From: Cyclina sinensis
Lineage: Eukaryota; Mollusca; Bivalvia; Venerida; Veneridae
DNA: 64,000 bases
Assembly (NCBI GenBank): GCA_012932295.1
Contig: JAAONU010000004.1
Location: 12,214,630-12,278,629 of the forward strand
Direction of reading: 5' to 3'
Positions 35,946 to 48,760 of this stretch are shown here, in pieces (the first letter of the stretch is position 1; every line of letters starts with the position of its first letter). Under the pieces are notes generated by a model, which worked only from the letters and a program-made list of their open reading frames with translations, did no database searches and was not told the origin of the DNA. The translations under genes were made by a program, and so were the position numbers.

Positions 35946-37180
35946 CATCTAAAGGGACATATTATTTTATGCCCCAGGATGTCTGTCTGTCTGTCTGTCC
36001 TTAGCAATTTCTTGTCCACCCTGTATCTCTTGAACAGATTTCAGGAAATTGAAGCTACTTGACAGAAATGTTAACCATAATTAGACAATGTTCAGAGCGC
36101 AAGTTCCTATTTCCTCATATCAAGGTCAAGGTCATACTTAGTCACTATGATCTAATGTGTCAAATTTTTTGTCCACTCTATATCTCTTGAACTGATTTAT
36201 GATAATTGAAACTACTTTGCGGAAATGTTAATGACACAATGTGCAGAGCCCAGGTTCTGACTTCCTCAGGTCAAGGTCAAGGTCACACTTAGTCATTATG
36301 GTTCAATATGTCAAATTTTGTGTCTGTTCTGTATCTCTTGAACCAATTTAAGATAATTTAAACTGCTAGGCAAAATGTTAACCATACTGAGACAATGTGC
36401 ACAGTACTGGTTCTGGTTTCCTGAGATCAAAGTCATGGTCACACTTTGTTATTATTATTTGTGTCAAATCTTGTGTCAGCTTTGTATCTCTTGAACAGAT
36501 CAAAGGAGATTGAAACTACATGTAATGTTAAGCAGATAGAGTCAATGTGCAGAGTGCAGGTTATGGTTTTTTTGATGAAGGTCAAGGACACACTTTGTCA
36601 TTTTGGTTTTTTGTGTGTCTGCTCTGTATCTCTTGAATTGATTGAAGGTTACTGAAATTACTCTGCAGAAATGATAACCATTATAAGACAGTTTTCAGAG
36701 TACAAGTTCGAGCATGATGGGATCAAGGTCAAGGTCACACTTTGTCATTATGATTTAATATGTGATATTTTGCGTCTGCTATGTTTCTCTTGAACTGATT
36801 TAAGGAAACTGAAACTACTTGGCAGAATTGTTAACCATAAAGAGAGGATGTGCAAGTGCAGGTTACAGCTGGATTTCCTCAAGGTCAAGGTCACACTTGA
36901 CACAAACACACACAAGGTCATTTTTTGCCTAATTTGTGAAATTTTGTGTCTGCCCTGTATCTCTTGAATTGATTGAAGGAAATTTAAATTTGTTTGGCAG
37001 AAAAGTGTAAACGCTTGAAGGGACATATTATGTTGTGCCCCTGGTTGTCCATTTATCTGTGCTGTTGTCTGTCTATTAGCAATTTCTGTATGGCAGATAT
37101 GTTTGAAAACTGCTAGTTGAAGGTACCAGTTATTGAAATATATAGATTTAATACCATAAGAAGATATGGGTCATGGTTAA
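35946..37180 (+). mobile_element. Tandem-core element, about 7 units of 151-175 bp
   Basis: AAAGGGACATATTATTTTATG then CCCC is followed by a (TCTG)n run. Cores marked by TGTATCTCTTGAAC recur near 36021, 36179, 36330, 36482, 36624, 36781 and 36956, each with AAGGTCAAGGTCACACTT. A second start-like AAGGGACATATTATGTTGTG then CCCC at about 37018 suggests a second, truncated copy in tandem. Confidence 0.7.
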
Positions 37181-37330
37181 GGATACTTACAAGCCTTTTG
37201 GCATACTTACCTTGAACTGCTTGGTTAGTTAACCATGGAACCTTGGAATCATACTACATTGATGATTAAATCAGCTGGATTGAGTGTCAGTAGGGTAAAA
37301 CATTACTAAAGAATTAATCAGACCACATCA

Positions 37331-37633
37331 CTAGCGGATACAGAGGGGGGCACACCCGGCGCTTGCCCCCCTCCCTCCCCCCCCACCCCAAAAAAAAAAT
37401 CCCGCACTATAGGTGTTATTGTAGGTCTATTTTGAATATGTCTTTAAATAATGTATACTTTATTGTTCAACATTGAATTGAATAATAAAAGGCCCATGTG
37501 ATATTGCCAAATCAGTATACTCTAGCTTTTCCACAACCGTTCAAATGAGGTAGAATTAGAACGGACACAAATTGGGCTTCAGGAACATTTTGCGCCCCCC
37601 CCCTTACCTGAAATCGTGCATCTGCCCCTGTAC
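37331..37633. mobile_element. Dispersed element with G/C-rich ends
   Basis: CTAGCGGATACAGAGGGGGG with CACACCCGGCGC opens the interval, and C-rich CGCCCCCCCCC, then ATCTGCCCCTG, closes it in inverted sense. The interior has no coding potential. Terminal matching is loose, so boundaries and class are uncertain. Confidence 0.4.
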
Positions 37634-38282
37634 ATTTATATAACATTTTGAATTTATTTGCAGACATTGTTATGATATTGCCCTTATAAAGAAACCACAT
37701 TTCATCATCTTTCCTGTTGATAAAAAGTGTTTATCAGTTGTGAAAACGGTTCTACTGTCAATAGTTATATAGCCCTGCTTGACAGTGGAGCTCTTTTTAC
37801 AATTCATGTAGACAAAAATCAGGAAACTTAATCTTTAAGTTATTTTATAAGAAATGCTGGTTTATTTTATATATTAAAAAAAACTGTTTCAAAAAAAAAC
37901 CTCCAGGCATGCATATGTAGCCTATATCACAGGGTTTGCTATAGGTTAGATTTAAGGGAAGCTGGTTCATTGTACCGATTTAGAACTTTTTTCTGCATTT
38001 TACATAGTCCAGTATATATTTTGCAATCTTAATTAGCAGTTTCCGAAAGAACATTGATTTAAAAGTCTTTAATTAAGATCAGTGAGGAAAAGAGGTGTGT
38101 TAAGTTAACATTGCTATGCTATTGGATGTCATGTCTGTTGAACAAAATATAATAATGGTTGTTTTCTTAAATGGGTGGACATAATGAAACACTTCATCAC
38201 AAGAAACAGTTAGGTGACAGAATGTTTTACAGCCCTCACAGTATAATATTTTAACCCGAACTGCCAATGATATATAATTTTT
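37634..38282. other. Intronic, nothing recognised
   Basis: AT-rich DNA without a supported feature. Confidence 0.45.
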
Positions 38283-38283
38283 G

Positions 38284-38400
38284 TTTCGCCTGCCACAAAG
38301 TGGCCTTGACATATAGGGATCACTTCTCCATCGTCTGTCTGTTCATCCGTCACAAAACTTGTCCGGACTACTCTTCAAAAACTACCTTTTTGTGAGTTCA
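38284..38400 (+). repeat. Truncated tandem-core element (5' end only)
   Basis: A 5' hairpin (TGCCAC, AAA, GTGGC) precedes GACATATAGGGATCACTT and a TCTGTCTGTTCATCCGTC stretch, the standard left end of these elements. TTGTCCGGACTACTC follows, and similarity is then lost. Confidence 0.55.
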
Positions 38401-40084
38401 GCAGTGTGAAAACCAACTGATAAAGGTTTTTAACCTTAGTAAAAGTATAAAAAATGTCAACTTGAAACAGCTCCTTACTTTTCAGGAAATGATATGACTA
38501 ACTTGGATGAAAAAAGATGGTTTTTTTTAGAAATATTAGAAAGATTATTAATAATAAAAATTAGGCTAATCAATTTCAGGAGTTGCTGTACATGTATGTT
38601 TTCATAATTATTGGGGCCTGTTTTTCACTTTATACTCACTGGTCACTGTCATTTGTCACTTTATCACATTTTAACATGAAGTGATTAGTAACCCACAGTC
38701 ACAGAAAGTTATATCCATGGCAATATTAAACATTTGCAAGAAGTAAAATTACAGTAATTATGGGCCCTCAGAAGGCATGACATGACAAACTGACATGACA
38801 TGAAATAAATTTTTACCATGAAATAAATTACTTACAGCAAATTTTCTTGTATTGTGAACTTCCCTGCACACAAGTTCCAACAGTCCTCATGCCAGAGTAA
38901 GTTATATAAATTATACTCAAAATATCATTCTGTTAAAAGAATCCATGATTTGGCAAAGTTTCCTGTTTTATTTTTGTAAGCAAGGTTTGTTTCTGGCTAC
39001 GTAAAAAATTGATAATTTAATGAAACAGCAAGTCATGGATTGCAGTCTAAGTTTAGTTCTTATCAGTGATAAAAGATGCCTTGCAGATAAATTATTCTTT
39101 TGTCTGTTTTCTTGCCGATAGACAGATGTTTATGTTCCTTGCTATGTTTTGTCATGAAAGTGTTACATGTCAAGGGATTGTTTAGAAATTTTAGAATTTT
39201 ATGATGTTTAAGCACATATGTTATATAACAAACTGAAAATGGTAAACACAGTACAACAAATAAACAACAATTTCTGGTTTATCCTTCAGTTTCTTTTTAT
39301 CTTTTACTGTAGAGCACAAGGTGTGTTAACATGGTGGGAGGAGAAATCTCTCTTTGTACTGAACAGTCAATTATAGAAAAAGCAATAATGAGTAATCAAA
39401 GCTGATCTTCTTGTAGTCTTTTGTGAAGTACCTGGGAAGAGTTTTTTCTTGTTGTTAATTGTTTATCAGATAAGGAACACAGGTGTTTAATGTGGCACTT
39501 GACAGAAAGCAATTAGACTTGCCTTCTGTAGCGAGTTCTAGAACAGCCATTTAGAGTTTATTTCCTCCAGGAAGTAAAGTTTTAAATTTTAAATACTTTT
39601 TGACTGGTTAAAAAAAAGGGCTTCTGAACATGAGTGCATAAAGTTACATGTAAAGGAGAGCTCATGAATAATTCATGATTGGTTTGAAATGTTCATGAGT
39701 TCATGAACTGTTTTTCACCAGGGTTAAATAATCCAAAAATGTGCAGTGATATGTGATTTAATGCAGTGTAACAGTATTTATCGCAAGGCATGATAATGCA
39801 ACTGTAAACACATGTATTACTGAGTACATTTGAATAAAATATTGCTTAAACATTTAAATATTGATATTGAAAAGGAATTAACATTCAGAGATAAGAAAAG
39901 CATTTCTTTCTTATGTTAATACATACACAGTGTGATATTTTTTTAGTGTAGTTTGTCCTAGAGTTATACATGAAATTTTTGACAACCATTCATGAAACTT
40001 TTACATGAAAATATTCACATTAAACTTAATGAGATTGTTTACATTGAGATTTTACAAGAAATAGTTAGAGTATAATTACTTTCA
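38401..40084. other. Intronic, nothing recognised
   Basis: AT-rich DNA. TTCATGAAC- and ACATGAAA-type words begin to appear from about 39.65 kb and at 39.97-40.01 kb, probably decayed relatives of the following array. Confidence 0.45.
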
Positions 40085-40467
40085 CATGAAATGGTCCATA
40101 GTAAACTTTCACATGAAATGGTTCACAGTAAACTTTTACATGAAATGGTTCACAGTAAACTTTCAGATGAAATGGTTCACAGTAAACTTTTACATGAAAT
40201 GGTTCACAGTAAACTTTTACATGAAATGGTTCACAGTAAACTTCTACATGAAAAGGTTCACAGTCAACTTTCACATGAAATGGTTCACAGTAAACTACAT
40301 GAAATGGTTCAGAGTCAACTTTCACATGAAATGGTTCACAGTAAACTTTCACATGAAATGGTTCACAGTAAACTTTTACATGAAATGGTTCACAGTTCAC
40401 TTTTACATGAACTGGTTAACAGTTAACCATTACATGAAATGGTTCACAGTACACTTTTACATGAAAT
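40085..40467. repeat. 27-bp minisatellite, about 14 units
   Basis: The unit CATGAAATGGTTCACAGTAA then ACTTTCA repeats every 27 bp, with one shorter unit near 40291. As 27 is a multiple of three, frames stay open on both strands (151 and 111 codons on plus, 111 on minus) with repeats such as MKWFTVNFY. No gene is called. Confidence 0.9.
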
Positions 40468-40599
40468 TTTTGCATACATGCTTTATTTCTGGAGGGTCTG
40501 TCAGTGAGGTTTTAGTTGTCAGACAAGGATATTTGAGTTAATAATAAAACCTTGATAAATGACAATTTTTCAACCAGATCTTCATTTAAACAAGTAAGA

Positions 40600-42237
40600 A
40601 TGTTTGTTTTAATGATAACTAGATCATGTTTGAAAGTGGGTCATCTTGGATCAAAAAGTAGGTCACCTGGCTAGAGGTCATTTGATCTTGAGAAATTTTA
40701 AGAATGACTGTTTTGATGGTAAGTAGGTCAATTTTAACTCCACTTTTCATAGAAAAAAAGTGGGGCTATTATCATGCCCCTCTTTCTGTTGTTGGTGTTG
40801 GTTAACTTTTTTGTTAAGGTCCATTTTCTCAGAAACTATCAAAGCTATTTACTTCAAATTTTTAATACATGTTCACTATCAAAGTCTGACACCACTTATA
40901 AAGGGCAGATAACCATCAAATTTATTTTTGCAAAGTTATGCCCCTTTGATTGACTTCCCTTCAAAGTTGGAATACTTGATCACCAGCAAGACCCCTACAA
41001 AGACCCTGGGGTCAGAACTGACCCTGCCCAGGGCTTACTTGATTTACATAGAGTTATAAAGGGAAAACTTTAAAAATCTTCTTGTAAGAAACTACAAGGC
41101 ATGGAGCATTAGATGTTTGGTGTTGAGCATTGTCTAGTAGACCTCTACCAAGATTGTTCAAATCATGGCCCCTGGGTCAAAACTGGCCTCGCCCAAAGGG
41201 TTACATGTTTTACATAGAGTTATATAGCAAAAAACTTTAAAAATCTTCTTGTCACAAACTGCAAGGCCTGGAGCTAAGATATTTGTTAGTATGCACTGTG
41301 ACCACAGTGGGGTCATCCCCCCTCCCCTGGGGGTTACTCCCCCCACCTTCCCCCGCCAAAAAATGTTTTTTCTCATTTTTTAAGTTTTTCACTATGGCAA
41401 TAAAATTTGGACCATTTGTACAACTTTTCAAGATGATTTCAAAAGCATTATTCCTTGACCTATATTTTTGACCTACTGACCTCCTTTTTTTGTTTTTTCG
41501 CTACAGCAATGAAATTTGGACCATGTGAACAGTTTTTTGTTCCGATTTCAAAAACGTCATAGCATGACCTATATTTTTGACCTACTGACCTACTATTTTG
41601 TTTTAAAGCTATGGCAATGAAATTTGGACTGTGTGTACAGCTTTTCGTTCCGATTTCAAAAATGTTGTCTCATGACCTATATTTTGACCTACTGACCTAC
41701 TTTTTGTTTTTGGAGCTATCGCAATGAAATTGCATTGGTCCATTTCTGTGATATGCATCATTACATTCATAAAAATTTCTTTCATCTTTGAACCCAGGTG
41801 AACGCTTTAGGGCCATTGGCCCTCTTGTTGTTTTTGGAGCTATGGCAATGAAATTTGTACCATGTGTACAGCTTTTTGTTACGATTTCAAAAACGTCATA
41901 GCATGACCTATATTTTTGACCTACTTTTTTGTTTTAAAGCTACTGCAATGAAATTTGGACTGTGTGTACAGCTTTTTGTTCCAATTTCAAAAATGTCATC
42001 TCATGACCTATATTTTGACCTACTGACCTACTTTTTGTTTTTGGAGCTATGGCAATGAAATTGCATTGGTCCATTTCTGTGATATGCATCACTACATTCA
42101 TAGAAATTTCTTTAATCTTGGAACCCAGGTGAGCGCTTTAGGGCCATTAGCCCTCTTGTTTTTATTTTTATAAAGAAGATCATCAGGTGAAAGAGTTATC
42201 AGGTGGGAAATATAGGGCCAACATGGCCCTCTAGTTT
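40600..42237 (+). mobile_element. Composite of tandem-core elements with three 3' ends
   Basis: A hairpin CCACTTTT ... AAAAAGTGGGG at about 40739-40768 marks a 5' end. Cores include AATCTTCTTGTAAGAAAC and GACCTCTACCAAG (about 41.0-41.3 kb), then units with TGGCAATGAAATTTGGAC and GACCTATATTTTTGACCTAC (about 41.4-42.1 kb). Three successive 3' hairpins follow: GGGCCATTGGCCC (41810-41822), GGGCCATTAGCCC (42141-42153) and AGGGCCAACATGGCCCT (42214-42230). Each is followed by TCTTGTT or CTAGTT, which implies nested or serial insertion. Confidence 0.65.
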
Positions 42238-42712
42238 TAATGAAATGGGGAATTAAAAGGGTTGCTGTGATGGGGAAAATGACACCTTTTAAAGAAACTC
42301 GAAAGCCTAGGCTTATTCTGAAATATTTCTATACATTTTACAAAACTAATAATACATAATGCAAAAAGTTTTATCCAGTTGTGATGTGTGAGTCAGACCC
42401 ATACAACAAACTCCTATGATTTATCGGTCTGTTAATTCCATTTGATGACACCACCATGTATGACACAGTTACATGACATTCATAACATGTGCCTGTTAAT
42501 TTATTTCATCATCAAAATTATCACTTGCAGCAATTCTGATATTGCTTTGATCTAGCTGATCTGCTAAACTTGCAAAGTAAGATCCTCAGGAGTGTTGTTT
42601 TTTGTTTTTGGGGGTTTTTTTTCCCAAAGTTTAGTTTTCCAGGGAGTGTTTCAACTCTTGATGTGAGACAATATGCCTTTGTGAGATTTGCCCTCCTGCT
42701 GGGAAAATTGTG
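42238..42712. other. Intronic, nothing recognised
   Basis: AT-rich DNA without a supported feature. Confidence 0.4.
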
Positions 42713-42876
42713 GCATGAAATTGATATTAAATATTTAAATGACATTGTTCACAATAAACTTAACTGGGAATTGTTAATATTAAATTTTTGCATGAAATTG
42801 TTCACAATACATATTTGTATGAAATTGTTCACACTTAATTTAAAACATGAAACTTTTACATGGTATTGTTAACAGT
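42713..42876. repeat. Decayed relative of the 27-bp minisatellite
   Basis: GCATGAAATTGTTCACAATA, GTATGAAATTGTTCACACTT and ACATGAAACTTTTACATGG recur here with spacing near 27-30 bp. They closely resemble the unit of the array 2.3 kb upstream but have many substitutions. Confidence 0.65.
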
Positions 42877-45800
42877 GATACATTAACCACTTAAAGGTTT
42901 ACATCTTCATGTAAGAGATGGGCATTATTCTGTGGCAGCTCTCCGCAGAATTTCAACTCATCTGTGAAAATCAGCTGTGCTTCTGAATTACTTGGTCACA
43001 TGACAGGGTTAGTGCTTGTCTCTGATTAGCTAGGAGCATTGTGACTGGTACCCAGTAGAATAAATCTAGATCTGTTCAACCTTCCTTACTTTCTTATATG
43101 TTGATTTGAAAAGACAGGCAAAAAAAAAATTACATTTGGCATAATTGGACAGATTTTTTTTCAGTTTACAAATTCTTGGGAAATGCTTGTTTAAGCATTA
43201 AAATAGGAAAAAATGAAAACTGCTTTTTCACAGCTTGGAATTTATTCTTCCACAGAAAAAAAAAAGAAGCTAAACAAAAGGAGCCTATGAAGTCAGAATG
43301 ACCTAGATTAATCAGGTGCATGGACAGGCCTGCATGACGGGATTTATTCTTGTTGCATTTCCAGTTCTTTTTTGATATGTTGCATAAATACAGCAGATAT
43401 TTGGCATAGATGTTGCATAATCTGTTTTTTGTGTAGTTTTTTTCTAGCACATGTTGCACATTTTGCAGGTGTTATTATAGTTACACAGTTTGTTTGTTTG
43501 TTTTTTGCTTGGATATTTGACCCAACTTTTCCAGAGGCTTGATTATAAATGGACCATTAATATTTCCAGGAGTTTTAGACTTTTTCACACTCTTTATCTA
43601 CTTTTTTCATACAATATGAGATGTGTTATGAGGATGTGAATATTATGAAACAATTTTGATGATTAAGGATTTTAAAAAATGCATTTTGAAATAACAGAGT
43701 CTATTCTTGGATGTGGTGAAAATGTTTCACCTTGTTACCTGTCAGAAATGATGGATTTAAGATCATGCCTGTTGTCTATGTACTTATTCCTTTAAATGCC
43801 ATCATAGTATGGGGGTGTATTTAGTAAAAATGCCATCATAGTATGGGGGTGTATTTAGGAAAGACAGATATAGAGTGGGTATGTTGAAAATTTGAAAGAT
43901 GGGAAGAGCATAATAATGAGATGTTTCAAAGATGTACTGCAAGTGATGAAAAAATTTATTGATACATTCAGTGATAAGAAATCTCAAAAACAGGTTTGGC
44001 TTCTGGATGAATGATGGCTTATTAATGCTTTTAAAAGATTAGTATTGTTTTTGTGCATTTGTAAATCATGTTTATGTTATCATCTTTGGGAGAATAAAAA
44101 TCTGTCAGCCTGAACTTTTTATCTGCATGTTTCCTAGAATAAATGAATATTTTACTTGTATTGAAGATTTTGCTGCATGCACAAGATATGTGCATGTTAC
44201 ATTCAACAGACTACATCCATTAAGATGTATGGGGCAAAATCTTTCTGTTGATAATGATTTGTGTAAATTATTATGTTTAAGTTTTATCAGTGATTGCCAT
44301 GTAAAGAAATGTTTTAGTAAAAAAATACCAACATTTTTTAGGGTAATATTCTATTGTATGATTAGATTTAAAATTGTGCAAACTTTTTATATTGCCAGGT
44401 GAAGTCTGTAAGATATGTTTTTAGTATAATATTTGAGGGCTGTGTGTGAGTGTGTGAAAATTATAACTTGCAACATATATTAACATAAGGCTTTATTTTA
44501 TTGGTTGGAAGTTGTGTGTTAATAGAAAATCTTTTTCTTCGTTAGACACTAACAAAGTGCATGTGTTCTTTATTACAGCTTGTGTATACAGTGTTTGAAA
44601 GTTGTTTTATAACTGTTTGAGTGTTCTGATAATTGGTAAAGAAGTTACTGGTAGCCATTACCAACTTTTATACAATTTTCAAGCTATTGATAGCTAACTT
44701 AAGCACTGTTCAGTCCCTGATTGATGTTTGAAGATTTGAATATGTCTTAAGTGAAATGGTATACTTAAATGTAGGTATAATTCAGTGTATCTGATATCTG
44801 TATAAAATGTACACTACAACTGTATTGTATTAACAGGTGTTATTTTCTGGAAAATTTTCAGGAAGAAATTCAAGCATAAAATTCCATCCAATTTTATTTT
44901 GTATGTACCCAATATGTTTGGAATTTAGGAGTATTAATTTCTCAGGCATTTTCCTCAAATACTATTATATTTTATGGGTTGAAGGTCAGAAATAGAGCTG
45001 TTTGAAGAGATTCTGTGTTGAGGGTATTCATCACCCATAGTGAAAGCTCTTATTTTTTATTTTTATTTTTTAGACACCGTTAGAAAATAATACTCCTATA
45101 TTTCCTATTTAAGCCTGCAACAAAAAAAACAATGATATACATGTATAAATGGTGACAGAAAAACTAACACAGTTGTAACTTAAGTTTATAAGACAAAATA
45201 CTAATTGAAGACTTTCCAGTGATAATGAAGAATTTTTCAGTGATATGAAGACTGTCTAGTGAGCTGCAAAAATGGATAGATTTATTTCAGGGAAATAGGT
45301 ATATAGTATTAGAAGAAACCAATGAATCTGAGCGGTGAATGTGATTAGGTACTATCTAAAGTACTCTGAATGTTTTCACACTCATCCCTTTATTTATAGG
45401 ATATAGCTGTGATGTATTGTGGATACACAAGTAAAAAGTGATTTTTCCTGTATTTCCGTTTTACAAAAGGTTAGGTAAAAAAGACATGTTTGATTCAGTT
45501 CATGTCAGTTAGTAAATGAGTTACTAGTTGTTAGGGAACACCTACATGATTAAGGCCAGTTTATTTTGAAAATGCTTAAAATAAGTATGGTCATTGCACA
45601 GAAATGAAAATGTAGAATTTTTACATTTTAGTTTAGATTGTAGTTTTATTTGTAATTAAACTCTTGGTCTACTTTAAACAAGTATTTTCATCATTTTCAT
45701 GAATATTCATTTTATTTATATTTGCATCCTAGAGATCACAAAAATGTTTGCTAACCAAATGTTTGGTAGTGGCGGCATTTTTGGTGGTAGTGGTTTAAGC

Positions 45801-47506
45801 AAAGGGGTGAGCGCAGGTATAAAACAAAAGATATCCAAGTGTATCTTATCATCTCCTTTAGTGTGGTGGTGGGCAACTTCAGTTCGAACCATAGTGAATA
45901 TTGGTCGCACTAAAACTCTGGTTCATCCACAGTCCAGTTACTCTGTCATAAGTATTGAAAACTTAATAGAATTAGTTTGTCCAATATGTCAACCATGGTC
46001 AGATCTCGATATCACCGGTACATCACAGCTGAACTCTAGTTGATATTTGGACCACCTTAGTATGAGTTACCACGTTGACCTACGATCCATACTATCAGTG
46101 GTATAAACCGAGTTTTTAGCACAACTGTAGTCACTATGGATTTTGTTCGAAGTGATGTTCTATATCACCTCATTCATCAGCATGTGTAAACTTGTACAGT
46201 CGTTTTAACATAATGACATTTATGCATTTGACATTGGCTGCTAATGGAAACCGTTTGATTTTTAATTTATCCATTTGTCGGGTTATCAAATCTGGATACC
46301 ACTGACTTATTCACCATTCAGTTCTTTTCGTTTAAATAACAACAATGCAGAGATATATGAGAGAAAGTTAAAATTTCATTAAAAACTGACTGTAACGGGA
46401 CTTGATTGAATAGAGATGTGCAGTGTCTGTAATCCAGTATGTATTGTAAGCCTGGGAACTGTTAATTTCAATAGACTCCAAGCATGTGTTGTGGTCATGA
46501 TGAAAATTTTCAAGCATGTTTTAGGGGTTGATGAGCATGGTTTTATAAATGACAGTTTTTCATTATCTATTATTTGAGGTTCATATTTGCTGTTTGGAAG
46601 TTATGCTTGATAAAATGATGAATCTTGTCTGCAGATTAAAAACGTTACTCATGGTTATTGGTATAATGAAAACTGTTATTTTGTTTTTGCCTCGAAGCTT
46701 GATAATTATTGTATTTTTTTTATGAATACATTAAATTAATGAGGATGAAATTTAGAAACAAAGTTCATTAATTGACATCACTTTTATTACATGTACCAGT
46801 ATTTCAATCATGGATCATCCATTACTATTACATTTTCATGAAATTCTGTTTCTTAGAGTGTTCTTATTACTTAGATATAAATATGAGATAGATTAAATTC
46901 TTGTATAAATCATAAGGTTCAATGTAAAACAACATCATTACTGTTTGTGTTTAATTCTATTTGTGGGGAACCTTTCAATAATTGAGCTCAGCTGTGTGAA
47001 ACTGTACCATTGCACTGTGTGCTTTGATATTTCATATTTTCCTCGGCTCAGGAACCTGACTATTTTTTCAGCTTTAAAGGAAAACAGTTTAAAAAGAAAA
47101 CAAAATTTTATACACAATTAGCTCCAAAGATACTACAAATGTCAGACAGTACATTAAATAGGTACCAGTTTCTCACAGCCAGGCTCTTTTTTGTCAGTTT
47201 GTTTCATCTGAAAGGAGTAAAAGTTATGTAACTATTTCTATGCTATAATGCATATTTATTTCTGAACTATTGTTTTGTTGGAAACATATCTTCCCAGAGG
47301 TCTTTGTGGCTTTTAAAAATCAATTTGTTTTTTAAAAATTAAAAAATAAAATGTAATCTTGCAAGTCAAATTTGTCGAAACAGGATTATATATTGAACAA
47401 ATCATGATAAAATGAAATAAGGATATAGGATGAAAACATTTTTTGTCTGCTCAGAACTTTTGCTAGGGACAAAAGATATATTACAAAAATGCTATTCTGT
47501 GCAATG
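42877..47506. other. Intronic; 34-bp duplication at 43797-43864, otherwise nothing firm
   Basis: ATGCCATCATAGTATGGGGG, then TGTATTTAG, is present twice in tandem at about 43797-43864. A 114-codon frame at 45699-46043 starts with a Gly-rich segment and has a GTGAGC donor-like site after it, but there is no second line of evidence. A GGGTATTCATCACCCATAG phrase near 45025-45050 resembles the worn end of a tandem-core element. Confidence 0.4.
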
Positions 47507-48760
47507 GTTATGGCACGCCAATTGTCCAATTATTACGTGAACCTATGTTCGTAAAACTAGGATTTACGGTCGATAATCTAGGTTTTTCAAACGTAAAACC
47601 TAGTTTTTCGATTTTTAACCTCTATTTTCGAGCATAAACATAGGATAACGGCCGTAAACCGTAGTTTACTCTTGTGATCTTATGATTACGTTCGATAAAC
47701 TAGGTTTCTCAAATAATATTATAATTTCGTTCGTTATCCTAAGATTACCACCGTAAACTTGGGTTTGCGACCGTGAACATAGGTTTATGACTGTAAACCT
47801 ATATTTACATTCATAAATTCATATTTTTTCTCAGTAACTTAGTTTATCAAACATAAACCTAGGCTCATGTCCGTAAACTATGGTTCACGACCGTTATCCT
47901 ACGTTTTTGCTCGAAAACACTAGTTAAATTCCGTAAAATACGGAGAAGTCAACTGTCCAAAATGGTGAACCTATGTTTACGCCCGTTAATCTAGGATTTA
48001 CGATTGATAAAACAGGTTTTTCAATCGTAAAACCTGGTTTTTCGAATTTTATCCTATAATTACGAGCGTAAATATAGGATAACCGTCGTTAACACTAGAT
48101 TACGCTTCTGAACCTATATTTACGTTCAATAAACTAGGTTTTTCGAAACAATTGTAACTTAGGTTTACGAACGTGAATGTACATTTACAAGCGTGAACTA
48201 TGGTTCTCGACGTTATCCCATGTTTTCGCTTGAAAAAATATGATAGCCAGTCATTAACCTATGATTACGATCGTAAACATGGGTTCACGGCCGTGAATGT
48301 AGGTTCACGCTTGAAAACATAGGTTCTCGATCGTAAACACATGTTAAGGCTCGAAATTCAAGTTTGATTTCATAATCCTGAATATCGAATGTAAACCATA
48401 GTTTACGATTGATAAACTCGGTTTTTCAATTAAACAACGGATTTCAACCGTTATCCTATGTTTACGGACACTATCTTATTGTTACGCTCGTGAACCCCGG
48501 TTTACGCTCGTAAAAGATAATTTACAAATGTAACCTATATTTTCGACCGTAAACTTGTGTTTTCAAACGTGATCGATCTATGGTTTACGAGCGTAAACTA
48601 CGGTTTACGACATTAACCCATGATTTTGCTCGAAAATATAAGTTAATATTCGAAAAACTAGGTTTTATGTTTGAAAAACCTGGTTTATCAACCGTAAATC
48701 CTAGTTTTTTTGCCGTAAACATAGGTTCACGTAATAATTGGACAATTGGCGTGCCATAAC
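47507..48760. mobile_element. Hyper-palindromic foldback element with perfect 43-bp TIRs
   Basis: The ends are perfect inverted repeats of 43 bp (47507-47549 and 48718-48760), starting GTTATGGCACGCCAATTG. If the target duplication is TA (47510-47511 and 48755-48756), the element proper starts TGGCACGCC. The interior is almost entirely degenerate 20-22-bp units related to the palindrome CGTAAACCTAGGTTTACG. I count 10 GTAAAC and 8 GTTTAC half-sites. A worn internal copy of the terminal region (AACTGTCCAAAATGG then TGAACCTATG) sits at about 47951-47977, giving a higher-order period near 428 bp. CpG is plentiful against a CpG-poor background. There is no transposase. I do not recognise the family. 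Confidence 0.85.

Noticed and set aside
40065..40541. Frames of 111-151 codons on both strands with repeated MKWFTVNFY-like peptides
   Set aside because: They follow from a 27-bp tandem repeat whose length is a multiple of three.
45699..46043. 114-codon frame with a Gly-rich start, possible alternative exon
   Set aside because: A GTGAGC donor-like site exists, but there is no homology, no matched acceptor frame and no second line of evidence.
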